DNA of 64,000 nt from Aureococcus anophagefferens (lineage: Eukaryota > Sar > Pelagophyceae > Pelagomonadales > Pelagomonadaceae), in contig NW_008705565.1 of NCBI RefSeq assembly GCF_000186865.1, forward strand, positions 62,459-126,458. The letters run 5' to 3'. A program made the position numbers and the translations under genes. Under the pieces are notes generated by a model that made no database searches, was not told the origin of the DNA, and saw only the letters and a program-made list of their open reading frames with translations. Below are positions 26,224 through 35,625 of the stretch, one piece after another. How positions within the stretch are numbered: position 1 is the stretch's first letter; every line of letters begins with the position of its first letter.

Positions 26224-27971
26224 ATGAGGATCGCGCTGCTACTTGTCGCGGCGACGGCGCTCCGGGCGCCAGCGCGACACAGCGCGACGCGCGCATCGGT
26301 CGCGACAACGCGGCGCGGCGGCGCGGCCGCGGTTGCAAACGCGACGACGACGACGCTGCGCGGCGGCGCCATCGACGACAAGATCGCCGCGGCCATCGAC
26401 GCCTGCCGCGCCGCGCTCGAAAAGCGCGCGAACAACACGAAGGCCGCCGCGGCCCTCGCGACGCTCCTGCGGCAGACGGGCGACGAGGACGGCGCGCTCG
26501 CGGCGCTCGCCCGGGCCGCGGCGCACGGCGACGCGGCGAGCGCCGCGCGGTGGGCCGTCGCGCTCGAGGACCGCGGCGACGACGCGGGCGAGGCCTGGCG
26601 CCTCGCCTGGGCCCACTCGGGCGACGTCGAGGCGTTCCAAAGGTTCGTCGGCTACGAGCTCCGCGCGAAGCGCTTCGCCCGCGCGCGGGCGGTCGTCGAG
26701 GCGCGGCTCGCGGCCGAGCCGACGTGCGCCGCGGCGCTCGAGCTCCGGGCGACGGAGCGGCGCGCGGCCGGCGACGCGGCCGAGGCCGCGCGGCTCTACG
26801 CCGAAGCGGCCGACGTCGCGAAGCGGACCGGCGGGGACGCCGCGGGCGCCGCGCTGCGCTGCGCGCTCGGCCGCGCCGGCGCGGGCGAGCTCGGCGCCGC
26901 GGCCGCGGCGTTCCAGGAGGCGCTCCAGCTCGACGCGGAACGCGCGGAAATCTGGCGCGAGCTCGCCTTCTTCCTCGACGAGCAGCGGGGCGACCGCGCG
27001 GGCGCCGTGGCCGCCTTGAAGCGCGCCGTGGACCTCGACGCCGGCGAGGGCCAGGGCAGGACAAGAGAGCGAAATTCCCAACTTCAAAGGCTCCGATCTC
27101 GGCCGTTTTCCACTCGTTTCGGCTGATTTTTGGACGAGCGATCATCTCTCGGAACGGTCTCGAAGCATGGATGCTTGTTTCGGAACGCGCGCGCGCGGAA
27201 CACGCACGTTGAAGCGACGTTGAATCACCCTTTTCCTGCCCAGGCGAGGGCCAGGCGCGCGCGCAGCTCGCCAAGTGGACCGACGGCGACGAGGACTGGC
27301 GCCGCGCGCCCCTCGACGCGTCCTACGTCAGCGGCCTCTTCGACCAGTTCGCCAAGACCTTCGAGCAGAAACTCGTCGGCGACCTGAGCTACCGGGGCCA
27401 CCTCCAGTGCGCGGGGCTCCTCGCGCGGTCGCTGCCGAAGCGGCCGGGCGTCGTCGCCGTGGACGTCGGCGCGGGCACGGGCCTCTGCGGCGCGGCGCTC
27501 CGGGACGCGCTGCCTATCGAGGAGATCGTCGGCGTCGACGTGTCGCCGCGCATGCTCGACGCCGCGCGCGAGAAGGGCGTCTACGAGGACCTCGTCGTCT
27601 CCGACGGCGCGGCCTACCTCGCGACGCGCGGCCCGGGCTCCGTCGACGTCCTCGTCGCCGCGGACGTCTTCGCCTACGTCGGCGACTGCGCCGAGCTCTT
27701 CTCCGCCGCGCGGCGCGTGCTGAAGGCCGACGGCCGCTTCGCGTTCACGCTCGAGGAGCGCGCGAGCGGCTTCGGCCTCGGCGACGGCGGCCGCTTCGCG
27801 CACTCCGAGGCGTACCTCCGCGATGCGGCGGCCGCGGCGGGGCTGGCGGTCATCGACGTCGAGCGGGCCGTCATGCGCACGCAGCGCGGCGCGGACGTCA
27901 ACGTCCTCGTCGTCGCGCTCGCGCCGGCCGTCGAGGTCCGCGACGCCGCCTGGCTCGAGACCGCGGAGTAA
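26224..27971 (+). CDS. TPR-like / SAM-dependent methyltransferase fusion with introner intron
   Basis: Two exons, 26224-27043 and 27244-27971, 515 residues. ATG 26224 gives a hydrophobic leader (MRIALLLVAATALRAP) and a basic stretch, suggesting secretory or plastid routing. Residues about 50-270 are helical repeats of TPR/Sel1 character (LATLLRQTGDEDGALAALARAA, LRATERRAAGDAAEAARLYAEAA, AAAFQEALQLDAERAEIW). The second exon carries a class I methyltransferase: VVAVDVGAGTGLCGAAL (SAM motif I), EEIVGVDVSPRMLDAAR, VDVLVAADVFAYVG and ADGRFAFTLE. TPR plus this type occurs in a family annotated as NDUFAF5/TPR methyltransferases; the substrate is unknown. Removing 27044-27243 restores DAGEGQARAQLAKW. 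Confidence 0.85.
27044..27243 (+). mobile_element. Introner-type intron A, in the TPR-methyltransferase gene
   Basis: 200-bp intron bounded by direct repeats GCGAGGGCCAG at 27044-27054 and 27244-27254. Inserted DNA starts near 27052 with CAGGGCAGGACAAG and ends at 27243 with CTTTTCCTGCCCAG, which are inverted repeats of each other apart from a few bases. Splicing from the GC that opens the upstream repeat to the terminal AG leaves a single copy of the repeat, that is, the pre-insertion coding sequence. A GC-AG intron. It shares most of its sequence with copy C (inverse orientation to its host) and copy B. Confidence 0.93.
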
Positions 27972-27973
27972 CC

Positions 27974-28501
27974 TTAGGGAGGCGGCGCGCAGGCGCCCTG
28001 GGGTGCGTCGCAGCTCGCGCCGTAGCGGAGGAACTTGGGCGCGAGGATGCCCATGGGCTTTTGCCCGTTGGCGACCATCTTGAGCAGCGCCTTGCGCACG
28101 TCCGCGACGTCGCCGACGGCGGAGCAGTCGACGACGCGCCAGACGCGGCCGCCGACGGCCGCGCAGACGTCGCCGGAGAGGCGCAGGTTCTCGACGACCT
28201 GCCGCGCGGGCGCCGAGCCCTCGACGTCGCGCTTGTTCACGCAGACGAGCAGCGGCACGAGGCGGCCGAGGGCCTTGTTCACGGAGTGGAGCGTCGCGAG
28301 GATCTTCGACGACTCGCCGGCCCAGTCGCTCGGCGCCGTCGCGTCCAACACGTAGACGACGGCGTCGGCCGTGTCGTCGGCCTCGAGGCTCGGCACGAGG
28401 TCCAGCGCGGCGTCCTTCGAGAGGGCGCGCATGAGCGTCTTGCGGCCGGCGCCGGGCGTCCCGAGCACGAGCACCTTTGGCGTGGAATGGGTGGCGCCCA
28501 T
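27974..28501 (-). CDS. Arf/Arl-like GTPase relative lacking the switch regions
   Basis: 175 residues from ATG 28501. MGATHS fits N-myristoylation as in Arf proteins. A P-loop GTPGAGRKT (residues 14-22) has Arg where most have Lys before the final Thr's neighbour, and the guanine-specificity motif is intact (LLVCVNKRD, then DCSAVGD as the SAL-like loop). Between them the usual switch I Thr and the DVGGQ/DxxG switch II are missing; LSKDAALDLVPSLEADD leads straight to AVVYVLDAT. About 20-30 residues are absent compared with Arf. It may bind nucleotide without a normal GTPase cycle. Its stop is 2 bp from that of the convergent methyltransferase gene. Confidence 0.7.
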   Translation of the reverse strand: MGATHSTPKVLVLGTPGAGRKTLMRALSKDAALDLVPSLEADDTADAVVYVLDATAPSDWAGESSKILATLHSVNKALGRLVPLLVCVNKRDVEGSAPARQVVENLRLSGDVCAAVGGRVWRVVDCSAVGDVADVRKALLKMVANGQKPMGILAPKFLRYGASCDAPQGACAPPP

Positions 28502-29000
28502 GTCGTGCGTCGGTGGCGAACTAAGCTGCGAAGGGCTCAGCGCTCTGCGATGCTCAGCGCTCTGCGACGGGCTTCAGGGTTGTGTTTTTTAGCCCCCCCC
28601 CGGGGCCTTGGGGGGGTTTTATGGGCCCTCAGCGACCCCCCCACCCCCCGTCCCGGTGGCCCCCGGCGGCCCGGACGCGTACTGGGGCGCTGTTTTCAGG
28701 AGGTTGTCGCGCCCGAGCCGAGCAGAAGTCGACCCCCCCCACCCCCGTCAAAACCCCCCCAAGGCCCCCCCCCGTGGCTAAAAAACACAACCCAGGTCAG
28801 TCTTCCAGCCAAAAGCGCTCCCAACTTGTGGCAATAAAGATCAAAGTTGAAGACTCACTGAAGGGCACAAAACCGCCGGGCAGCGCCCGCAGAGTCGATG
28901 GTCCATGATCCGGGGTGCCTCGTTTTCCGTTTTCGGCGTCGACGGTGACGTGACCGGCACCCCTCGAGGTCCGCGCCGCGCGTGAACACGGGGCTGCCCT
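28502..29000. other. 499-bp divergent intergenic region with inverted-repeat element
   Basis: Lies between divergent starts. It holds two copies of a 17-bp unit CTCAGCGCTCTGCGATG (about 28536 and 28553), the element at 28575-28795 and then about 200 bp of AT-richer sequence with no coding match. Confidence 0.5.
28575..28795. mobile_element. MITE-like element with 20-bp terminal inverted repeats
   Basis: 221 bp. The left end is CAGGGTTGTGTTTTTTAGCC; the reverse complement of the right end is CTGGGTTGTGTTTTTTAGCC, 19 of 20 matching. The interior is a series of C runs of up to nine with little coding potential. The flanking octamers (ACGGGCTT and GTCAGTCT) do not match, so no target duplication is evident. 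Its outer bases (CAGGG...CCCAG, second base A/T mismatched) are the same as those of the introner introns at 14306, 27044, 43956 and 50549 although the rest differs. It may be a second family or a relic. Confidence 0.7.
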
Positions 29001-30146
29001 ATGGCCGAGGACGCGGCCGAAACCGTCGTCGAGACGGCGAACCCGCTCGCCGCCGCGGCGCCGGCCGCGGCGCCGCCGCCGACGACGGCGGACGGGCGGC
29101 CGCTGGCGTCGCGGCTCCGGGGCGCGGAGAAGCGGCTCATCACCAAGGCGTCGCGGAAGGAGCAGGACGAGGAGACGCGGACGCGCGCGTACGAGGTCGA
29201 GGACGCGGAGCGGCGCGCGCGGGCCGCGGCGTTCCGGCGCCTGCCGCTGCCGACGCAGCTCTCGCGGAGCTGCGCCGCGAGCGTCTGGGGCTGCGTCAAG
29301 TCCGTCTTCTTCGAGGCGAAGATCGAGGACCGGGGCGACCCGGAGAAGATCCGGAAGTCGCTCGGGCTCGGCGACCACGTCCACGTCAGCGGCTACCTGC
29401 TCCAGAGCCTCGAGGGCGAGATCCGGCACAACCAGATGGTCCAGGAGGCGCTGGCGAACCGGCGGCGCGACGCCGAGCGCGACAGGGCCAAGGCCGCGCG
29501 GCGGTCGATCAAGGTCGCGCCCGCGCCGCCGAGCGCCGTCGAGGAGGCGGCCGCGCCGCCGCGGCCGCGCGCGTCGCAGCTCGACGTCCGCGCCGAGGTC
29601 GCGCGGCGCCTCAGCGCGGCGTCCGCGCCGCCGCCCGACGAGACGTCGCCCGCGGCCGCGCCCGCGGCGGCCGAGTCGGACGAGCCGCCGCCGGTGGACG
29701 CGTACCGCAAGACGGTGCTCGAGGTGACGCGGCGCGCCCGGGAGCTCGAGGAGGAGGAGGACAACTCGGAATTCCAGGACGACTACATCCGCCTGCGGAC
29801 CCTGCGCTTCTCGCCCATCATGAACGTCAACGTCTACGACAACGTCGACACGCTCGAGGGCCAGGAGTGGCTCAAGAAGGACGACGTCGACCGGAACAAG
29901 CGCGTCTGCCGCGCGCTCCAGCACAAGTTCGGCGGCAAGCGCAACAAGAAGTGGGTCTGGGGCGACGAGGGCGAGCTCGCGGCCGAGGAGGGCTACGACG
30001 ACGTCGAGACGTGGCTCGCGGAGAAGCACCCGCCCAAGTCCAAGGAGGACCGCAAGAAGGAGAAGGCCGAGAAGAAGCGCAAGAAGAAGGAGAAGAAGAA
30101 AAAGAAGCAGCAGCAGAAGGACGTCGACGAGGACGAGGACGATTAA
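29001..30146 (+). CDS. Unknown charged helical protein with poly-Lys tail
   Basis: 381 residues from ATG 29001. An Ala/Pro-rich N-terminus is followed by charged helices (LRGAEKRLITKASRKEQDEETRTRAYEVEDAERRARAAA), a more globular centre (LPTQLSRSCAASVWGCVKSVFFEAKIED) and a conserved-looking acidic/aromatic block near 265-330 (SEFQDDYIRLRTLRFSPIMNVNVYDNVDTLEGQEWL, KFGGKRNKKWVWGDEG). The C-terminus is a run of Lys/Glu then an acidic end, typical of nuclear or nucleolar proteins. No family recognised. Confidence 0.6.
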   Translation: MAEDAAETVVETANPLAAAAPAAAPPPTTADGRPLASRLRGAEKRLITKASRKEQDEETRTRAYEVEDAERRARAAAFRRLPLPTQLSRSCAASVWGCVKSVFFEAKIEDRGDPEKIRKSLGLGDHVHVSGYLLQSLEGEIRHNQMVQEALANRRRDAERDRAKAARRSIKVAPAPPSAVEEAAAPPRPRASQLDVRAEVARRLSAASAPPPDETSPAAAPAAAESDEPPPVDAYRKTVLEVTRRARELEEEEDNSEFQDDYIRLRTLRFSPIMNVNVYDNVDTLEGQEWLKKDDVDRNKRVCRALQHKFGGKRNKKWVWGDEGELAAEEGYDDVETWLAEKHPPKSKEDRKKEKAEKKRKKKEKKKKKQQQKDVDEDEDD

Positions 30147-30263
30147 CATGTAAGTGCAAGGACGGGGGGAAACGAAAGAAAGTATCTTGAGAACTTGATC
30201 ATTCCCGCAGTCACCCAGCGTGAGAAGAGACAGGCAGCCCCCGCCGCCGTCCCGCGCCGCAGC

Positions 30264-31127
30264 ATGCCGACGACCTACGGCACGCTCGTCGAGGCGCCGC
30301 CGCCGCGGCGGTCGCGCGCCGCGGGCTACGTCGCCGTCGCCGTCGCGTCCGGGTCGCTTTTGAGCGCCCTGGCCGTCTGGGCCCGCGACGGCCAGAGCCT
30401 GCGCGCCGGGTCGGCGCTGACGACGGACGCGGCGTCGTCCGAGGCGGCGCGCGTGGCCTACGCCGACTACACGGTGTCCGCGGCCTGCGCGGACTACGAC
30501 GACGACGCCGTCTTCGCGCCGACGTGCCCGTCGTTCGACGCCGAGAGCTGGTGCGCGACGGACATCACGGACAAGGGCACGCCCTTCGCGGCGCTCTGCC
30601 CCGACGCCTGCGCGGACCAGGACATGGCCTGGGCCATGCCCTGCGCCTGGATGGCCGTCAAGTCCCTGCCCGAGTCCTGCGCGGGGACCTTCAGGCCCGA
30701 CATCGCGGGCCTGTCGTCGCAGAACGCGGACTCGCCGGGCGACCTGCCCAACCCGCTGACCCTCGGCGGCAAGTCGCAGCTCCACAACTGCGACGAGCAC
30801 GCCGTCTGCTTCTCCTGCTACAACGCGGGCAACGCGGGCACGACGGACGACGCGAAGTACTGCGAGGCCGTCGCGACGTACTACGGCGGCTTCGGCGTGC
30901 CCCTCGTCGAGGGCGCCGATTCCTGGACCCTGCGGGCGCCGGGGGGCTTCGCCGTCCCGGGCCTCGAGGTCCGCGGCGACATGGGCATCACGGAGGCCGC
31001 GGGCGAGGTCGGCGCGAACGCCGCGTGGCGCGCCATCAACGAGGACTGGGACTTCTGGTGCGACGACGCGACCCTCGCCGCCATCGAGGACGGGTCCTTC
31101 GCCGACCGCTACGCGCCGTCGAAGTAA
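30264..31127 (+). CDS. Type II membrane protein with Cys-rich luminal domain
   Basis: 287 residues from ATG 30264. A short cytosolic tail (MPTTYGTLVEAPPPRRSRA) precedes one membrane helix (AGYVAVAVASGSLLSALAVW, about 20-41). The luminal part has 14 or so cysteines, in pairs such as CADYDDDAVFAPTC and CATDITDKG...CPDAC, and a stretch CDEHAVCFSCYNAG. No catalytic motif was recognised. Disulfide-bonded surface or ER-lumen protein is likely. It converges on the fasciclin gene with 235 bp between stops. Confidence 0.65.
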   Translation: MPTTYGTLVEAPPPRRSRAAGYVAVAVASGSLLSALAVWARDGQSLRAGSALTTDAASSEAARVAYADYTVSAACADYDDDAVFAPTCPSFDAESWCATDITDKGTPFAALCPDACADQDMAWAMPCAWMAVKSLPESCAGTFRPDIAGLSSQNADSPGDLPNPLTLGGKSQLHNCDEHAVCFSCYNAGNAGTTDDAKYCEAVATYYGGFGVPLVEGADSWTLRAPGGFAVPGLEVRGDMGITEAAGEVGANAAWRAINEDWDFWCDDATLAAIEDGSFADRYAPSK

Positions 31128-31362
31128 GAAGAGGTTGTGTGACGCGTCGGGCGAGCGAGCCGCGGACTCGCACTCCGGGCTCGGCGAAGCCGCGGACGGG
31201 GCCGGGCGCCCCCCGGTCTCCACAGTCGGGGGCGCAAGCCACGCCCAACACAAAGGGAGCTTTCGGCATCTATCTTAGGGTGCCAGGCTCCACCGCGCGA
31301 GCGCGACTCGGCGTCATTCGCCTCGGCCTTCCTCGTAGTGCTTGGAGAGGGGAGGGCCGCGT

Positions 31363-31944
31363 TTACCGCGGGCCGTCGTAGGCGCCGGGCACGAGGACGG
31401 TGTCGATCGCGTGGATGACGCCGTTGTCGCAGGCGACGTCCGCGGGCCAGCTGGAGGACTTGGACGCGCCCTCGGACGAGAGGCCGATGATCGCGCCGTC
31501 GAGCCAGTTCTTGCGGAACTTGCGGTAGGCCGTGAGCGTGCCGCCGTTGAGCGTTGGCTGGTCCACGGTGAGGCCGGACATGGGGACGGCGCCGTTGATG
31601 ACGTGGTACTTGAGGATGTTCGCGTCGAGCGGCGTGCCGACCTCCTTGTTGTGCTTGTCGATGGCCGAGTTGGAGGGCGCGAGGAGCGTGTACGAGCCGC
31701 CGTCGAGGTTGACGCCCTGGGCCTGCATGGCCCCGGCGAGCACGTCGAAGTTGTCGTAGCCCTTGACCTCGTCCTCCTCGTGGCCCTCGAGCACGCCGTC
31801 GGAGCCCCAGAAGACCTCCGAGCCCTGCATGGACGCGAGCGTCTGCTGGATGGTCGCGTCCATCTTGAGGGCGGCCTTGGGGGCGGCCGACGGCACGAAG
31901 GCCGCGGCGGGGGCGAGGGCGAGGGCGAGGGCGAGCTTCTGCAT
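31363..31944 (-). CDS. Fasciclin (FAS1) domain protein, plastid-targeted leader
   Basis: 193 residues from ATG 31944. The leader MQKLALALALAPAAA is cut before FVPSAAP, an Ala|Phe plastid motif. The rest is one FAS1 domain: a YDNFDVLAGAMQAQGV helix, the YTLLAPSNSAIDK H1-type motif, the LKYHVINGAV strand-helix, and VACDNGVIHAIDTVLVPG as the H2-type motif. FAS1 domains mediate adhesion or bind small ligands; in algal plastids several such proteins occur, with unknown roles. Single-domain length is normal. Confidence 0.88.
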   Translation of the reverse strand: MQKLALALALAPAAAFVPSAAPKAALKMDATIQQTLASMQGSEVFWGSDGVLEGHEEDEVKGYDNFDVLAGAMQAQGVNLDGGSYTLLAPSNSAIDKHNKEVGTPLDANILKYHVINGAVPMSGLTVDQPTLNGGTLTAYRKFRKNWLDGAIIGLSSEGASKSSSWPADVACDNGVIHAIDTVLVPGAYDGPR

Positions 31945-32916
31945 TATCTGCGAGGGGGAAAGGTGTCTGGCGCTCGTTTCGCGCGGATTTTTTGCGGCGA
32001 GGCGCCTCGGTGGGTGTCAGGGAGTGCGGGGGGGACTTTGTGGAAGGTTTCCAGTGCGGCGCGAGGGACACGGCGCATGACGAGAGTGAGATTTTGTGAT
32101 AGGACCTCAATGACTCAGGATTGCGAGAGCCGAGAACACGCTCTCTGCAGTGGCCGGGGGTTTTGCGTCGGGGGACGCCTCGACGCGCGTAAATGCACGC
32201 CTCTTCGGGGTTCTTTTTTTTCGTCTCCTACCGAGAGGGTGTCCCTTTTCGCTAGTACACGCCGCGGCGGCTCCGGCGGCGGCGCGCCACGAGTAAGAAG
32301 TCCGGCCGCGCCGTTCTTCGCCAACACGCGAAGGACGACGTCCACTCGCGCGCGCACGCGGTGGCGTGCACGTCGACGCGCGCCGCACCTCGTCTCGCTT
32401 CGGCTCGCTTTTGGTTTCCTTTCGGATTGAGCAGTTGTTCAGCGCTTCACCATCGATAGCGCCTCGAGCTAGGGGCCCCTGCGCGACGGTGCGTGCCGCG
32501 GTCCCCGGCCACGTCCCCGGCCCGTGCCCGGGCCGTGCCCGGGGCCCCGTGCCGGGCCCGTGCCGGGCCTCCCCGGCCCGTGCCCGGCCCGTGCCCGGGG
32601 CCCGTGCCGAGTGCCGGGCCCGTGCCGGGCCGCGTGGCCCGTGCCCGGCCCGTGCCCGGGGGCCCGTGCCGAGTGCCGTGCCGCGTGCCGGGCCCGTGCC
32701 GGGCCGCGTGCCCGGAGCGCATTTACCGTGCCGGAACCCCCGTGCCCGCCGTCCCCGGCCCCCGTCCCGGGGCCGGACCGTCGTGCAGGGGCCCGTCGGG
32801 CTCGCTCGGCCATTAATCGAGCAGGCCAAAGGAGCTGCGTCGGCCTGTCGTCATCCAGTCGTGCTGCACGAGGAGCTGCCTTCTACGGCCGTGTTGCCTC
32901 GACTGGAAACAACGCG
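31945..32916. other. 972-bp intergenic region with a GC minisatellite
   Basis: Divergent spacer between the fasciclin gene and nitrite reductase, so it should contain both promoters. The first half (to about 32460) is mixed sequence with a T run near 32214; 32500-32712 is the repeat described separately. ORFs covering it are by-products of repeat composition; no protein family match. Confidence 0.5.
32500..32712. repeat. Degenerate GC-rich minisatellite upstream of nitrite reductase
   Basis: About 210 bp of imperfect 10-12-bp units of the type CCCGTGCCGGGC, alternating with CCCGTGCCCGGG. Adjacent units are partly self-complementary, so strong hairpins are expected on either strand. It ends about 200 bp before the nitrite reductase start. 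Unit number may vary between strains or be misassembled. Confidence 0.8.
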
Positions 32917-35411
32917 ATGCCGCACCGCTTGCGGGGCCTGGCGGCCTTCGCGCTCGTGGCCACCGCCACCTCCTTCTCCGCGCCGACGAAGCGGACGGGG
33001 ATCTCGTTCCTGCCGGAGGAGACGATCGCGCGGGCGGTCAGTCCCGGCGTCTGACAAGTCGCCCGCGCGCGCCACACGCGCGAACGAGAGAGCGCATCCC
33101 ACCATCAAACCGAGAGAGAGAGAGTGACACGCGTCTCGCAAGAGCCCGCAACGCGACCAGAGAGCTCCGCGCGCGAGACGTTATTCGCCCGAAAACCGAG
33201 CCGCGCCCGACAGGCGGAGGGCAACAAGATCGAGAAGCTGAAGCTCGCCAAGGACCCGACGAACGCGTGGACGGACCTCTACGAGTTCGCCGGGGCGATC
33301 CGCGCGGGCACGCTCGACTACGCGCGGCGCCCGCGCCCGAACCGCGCTTCTTTTCGAAACCCCCGACGACGCGCTCGTAGGACGACATCGAGGCCAACGA
33401 CATGAACAGCCGCCTCAAGTGGGCGGGCCTCCTGAGCCGCTTCAAGCGCACGCCGGGCCGCTTCATGATGCGCCTGCGCCTGCCCAACGGCATCGTGACG
33501 TCGGACCAGGTCCGGGTGATGGCGGACGCGATCGCGCCCTACGGCGACGACCTCGGCGTCGCCGACATCACGACGCGCCAGAACTTCCAGCTCCGGGGGC
33601 TGACCCTCGAGGACGGCGCGGACCTCACGGAGAAGCTCCACGCGATGAACCTCACGTCGTTCCAGTCGGCGTTGGACAACGCGCGGAACGTCGTCGGGAG
33701 CCCCCTCGCGGGCCTCGACGACCTCGAGCTGATCGACACGCGGCCCATCACGAACGCCATCAACGACCTCATCTCGCTCGACAAGGCGACGGGCGACCGG
33801 GGCAACCCCCAGTGGGGCTTCCTCCCGCGCAAGTTCAACATCGCCGTGTCGGGCGGCCGCGACGACTTCGCGCACACGTACATCAACGACATCGGCCTCG
33901 AGCCCGTCAGGCACGCCGCGACGGGCCAGCCGGGCTTCAACGTCGTCGTCGGCGGCTACATGTCCATCAAGCGCGTCGCCGAGTCCGTCGCGCTCGACGT
34001 CTGGGTGCCCGGCGACGCGTACTCGTGCGAGGCGCTCTGCGAGGCCATCCTGCGCCTCTTCCGCGACGAGGGCAGCCGCGACGACCGCCAGAAGGCGCGC
34101 CTCATGTGGCTCGTCGAGTCCTACGGGCCCGAGGCGTTCGGGGACGCCGTGAAGAAGGAGATCGCGTCCTACGGGCGCGGCGTCGACGTGCAGCCCGCGC
34201 AGCCCCACGACACGACGCCCTTCGAGCGCCGGAGCCTGCTGGGCGTCCAGCCCCAGGCGGACCCGGAGCTCCGCCGCGTCGGCGTCCACGTGCCCGCGGG
34301 GCGCCTGTCCGTCGAGGAGATGCGCCATTTGGCGGACCTCGCGGACCGCTACGCGGGCGGCGAGCTCCGCCTCACGGTGGAGCAGAACGCGATCCTGCCC
34401 AACGTCCACAAGGACAAGGTCAAGGCCCTGCTCAAGGAGCCGGCGCTCACGGCGGGCCGCCTCTCCGTGGAGCCGAGCAACATCGTCGGCAACATGGTCT
34501 CGTGCACCGGGGCCCAGTTCTGCCCGCTCGCCATGATCGAGACCAAGTCCGTCGCCGAGCGGGTCATGGAGAAGGTCGACGCCCTCGTCGAGACGCCGCG
34601 GCCCCTCCGGGTCCATTGGACGGGCTGCCCGAACTCGTGCGGCCAGGTCCAGGCCGCGGACATCGGCTTGATGGGCGGGCCCGCGAAGCGCAAGAACGCC
34701 GAGGGCAAGATGAAGGCCGTCTCCGGCGTCAACATCTACGTCGGCGGCACCATCGGCGAGGGCGGCCACCTCGCCCTCGAGCCCCACACCAAGGGCGTGC
34801 CCATGGACGACGAGGACGAGCTCGCCGCGATCCTCGCCAAGCTCATGCACGACCACTTCGACGGCAGGTACAGGTTCGGCAAGCGGCGCGTCGTCAAGAA
34901 GGCGACCGCGGCCCTCGAGGAGGCGACGACGGCGCCGCCGAAGAAGCCCAAGAAGGCGCCCGCGAAGAAGGCGCCCGCCGCCGCCGCCGCGGCCGACGCG
35001 CCCGCGAAGAAGGCGCCGCCCGCGAAGAAGGCGCCGGCGAAGGCGCCCGCCGCGGCCGCGGCCGACGCGCCCGCGGAGAAGGCGCCGCCGGCGAAGAAGG
35101 CGCCGGCGAAGGCGCCCGTCGCCGCCGCGGCCGCGAACGGCGCCGCCGCGCCCAAGAACGGCGCCGCCAAGAACGGCGCCGTGGCCAACAGCGAGGCGCG
35201 GAGCAGCCAGTCGCAGTACGAGCTCGGCTGGTTCGGCAAGTTCGACGACGCCACGTCCGAGGCCGAGCGGAGCGCGAAGATCCTCTCGCGCTACGACAAG
35301 GTCGGCGGCGACGGCGAGCAGGAGCGCACGCCCGAGCGCGTCAAGGCGGAGATCGCGGCCATCGAGGCGCGCCGGGCCGCGGCCGTGTCGCGCATCAAGG
35401 GCGGCAACTAG
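32917..35411 (+). CDS. NiR: Ferredoxin-nitrite reductase, plastid, with C-terminal extension
   Basis: Three exons: 32917-33036, 33214-33321 and 33381-35411, 752 residues. Exon 1 encodes a leader (LAAFALVATATS|FSAPT) and GISFLPEETIARA; splicing (GT-AG, 177 bp; then GC-AG, 59 bp) gives IARAAEGNKIEKLKLAKD and GTLDYDDIEANDMNSRLKWAGL, matching plant NiR. The core has RFMMRLRLPNG, ITTRQNFQLRG, TRPITNA and the Cys pairs for the 4Fe-4S/sirohaem (CTGAQFC near 450 and GCPNSC near 493). The enzyme reduces nitrite to ammonium with plastid ferredoxin. After the core (about residue 585) come some 170 extra residues: KKAPAKAP-type repeats including a near-duplicated block, then a helical tail ending KGGN. 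Such a tail is not usual in plant NiR. Confidence 0.93.
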
Positions 35412-35625
35412 CGGCGAATCCCATTCTAGAATCCCATGTGACCCCCCCCCCGAACCCGGTTCTCCGAACCGACGCCCCTGTGTAATCAGCTGTGAATACG
35501 AACCCGGCCCTCATGACTCAGGGACCGCGCCTCAATTTGGCTCCGACTCGAGTCTTCGGAGGCGCCCCTGGGCAGCCCGGACCGGCAACCGACGAACACC
35601 ACAGGGTTAGCTTGGGTTCCCCGCT

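Noticed and set aside
22356..26438. 1360-residue minus-strand open frame across several genes
   Set aside because: It is an Arg/Pro/Ala-rich shadow of the sterol glucosyltransferase and its neighbour in another frame; long shadows are expected in DNA this GC-rich.
32366..32830. Several overlapping ORFs of Pro/Arg/Gly/Ala repeats
   Set aside because: By-product of the minisatellite; no start context or similarity.
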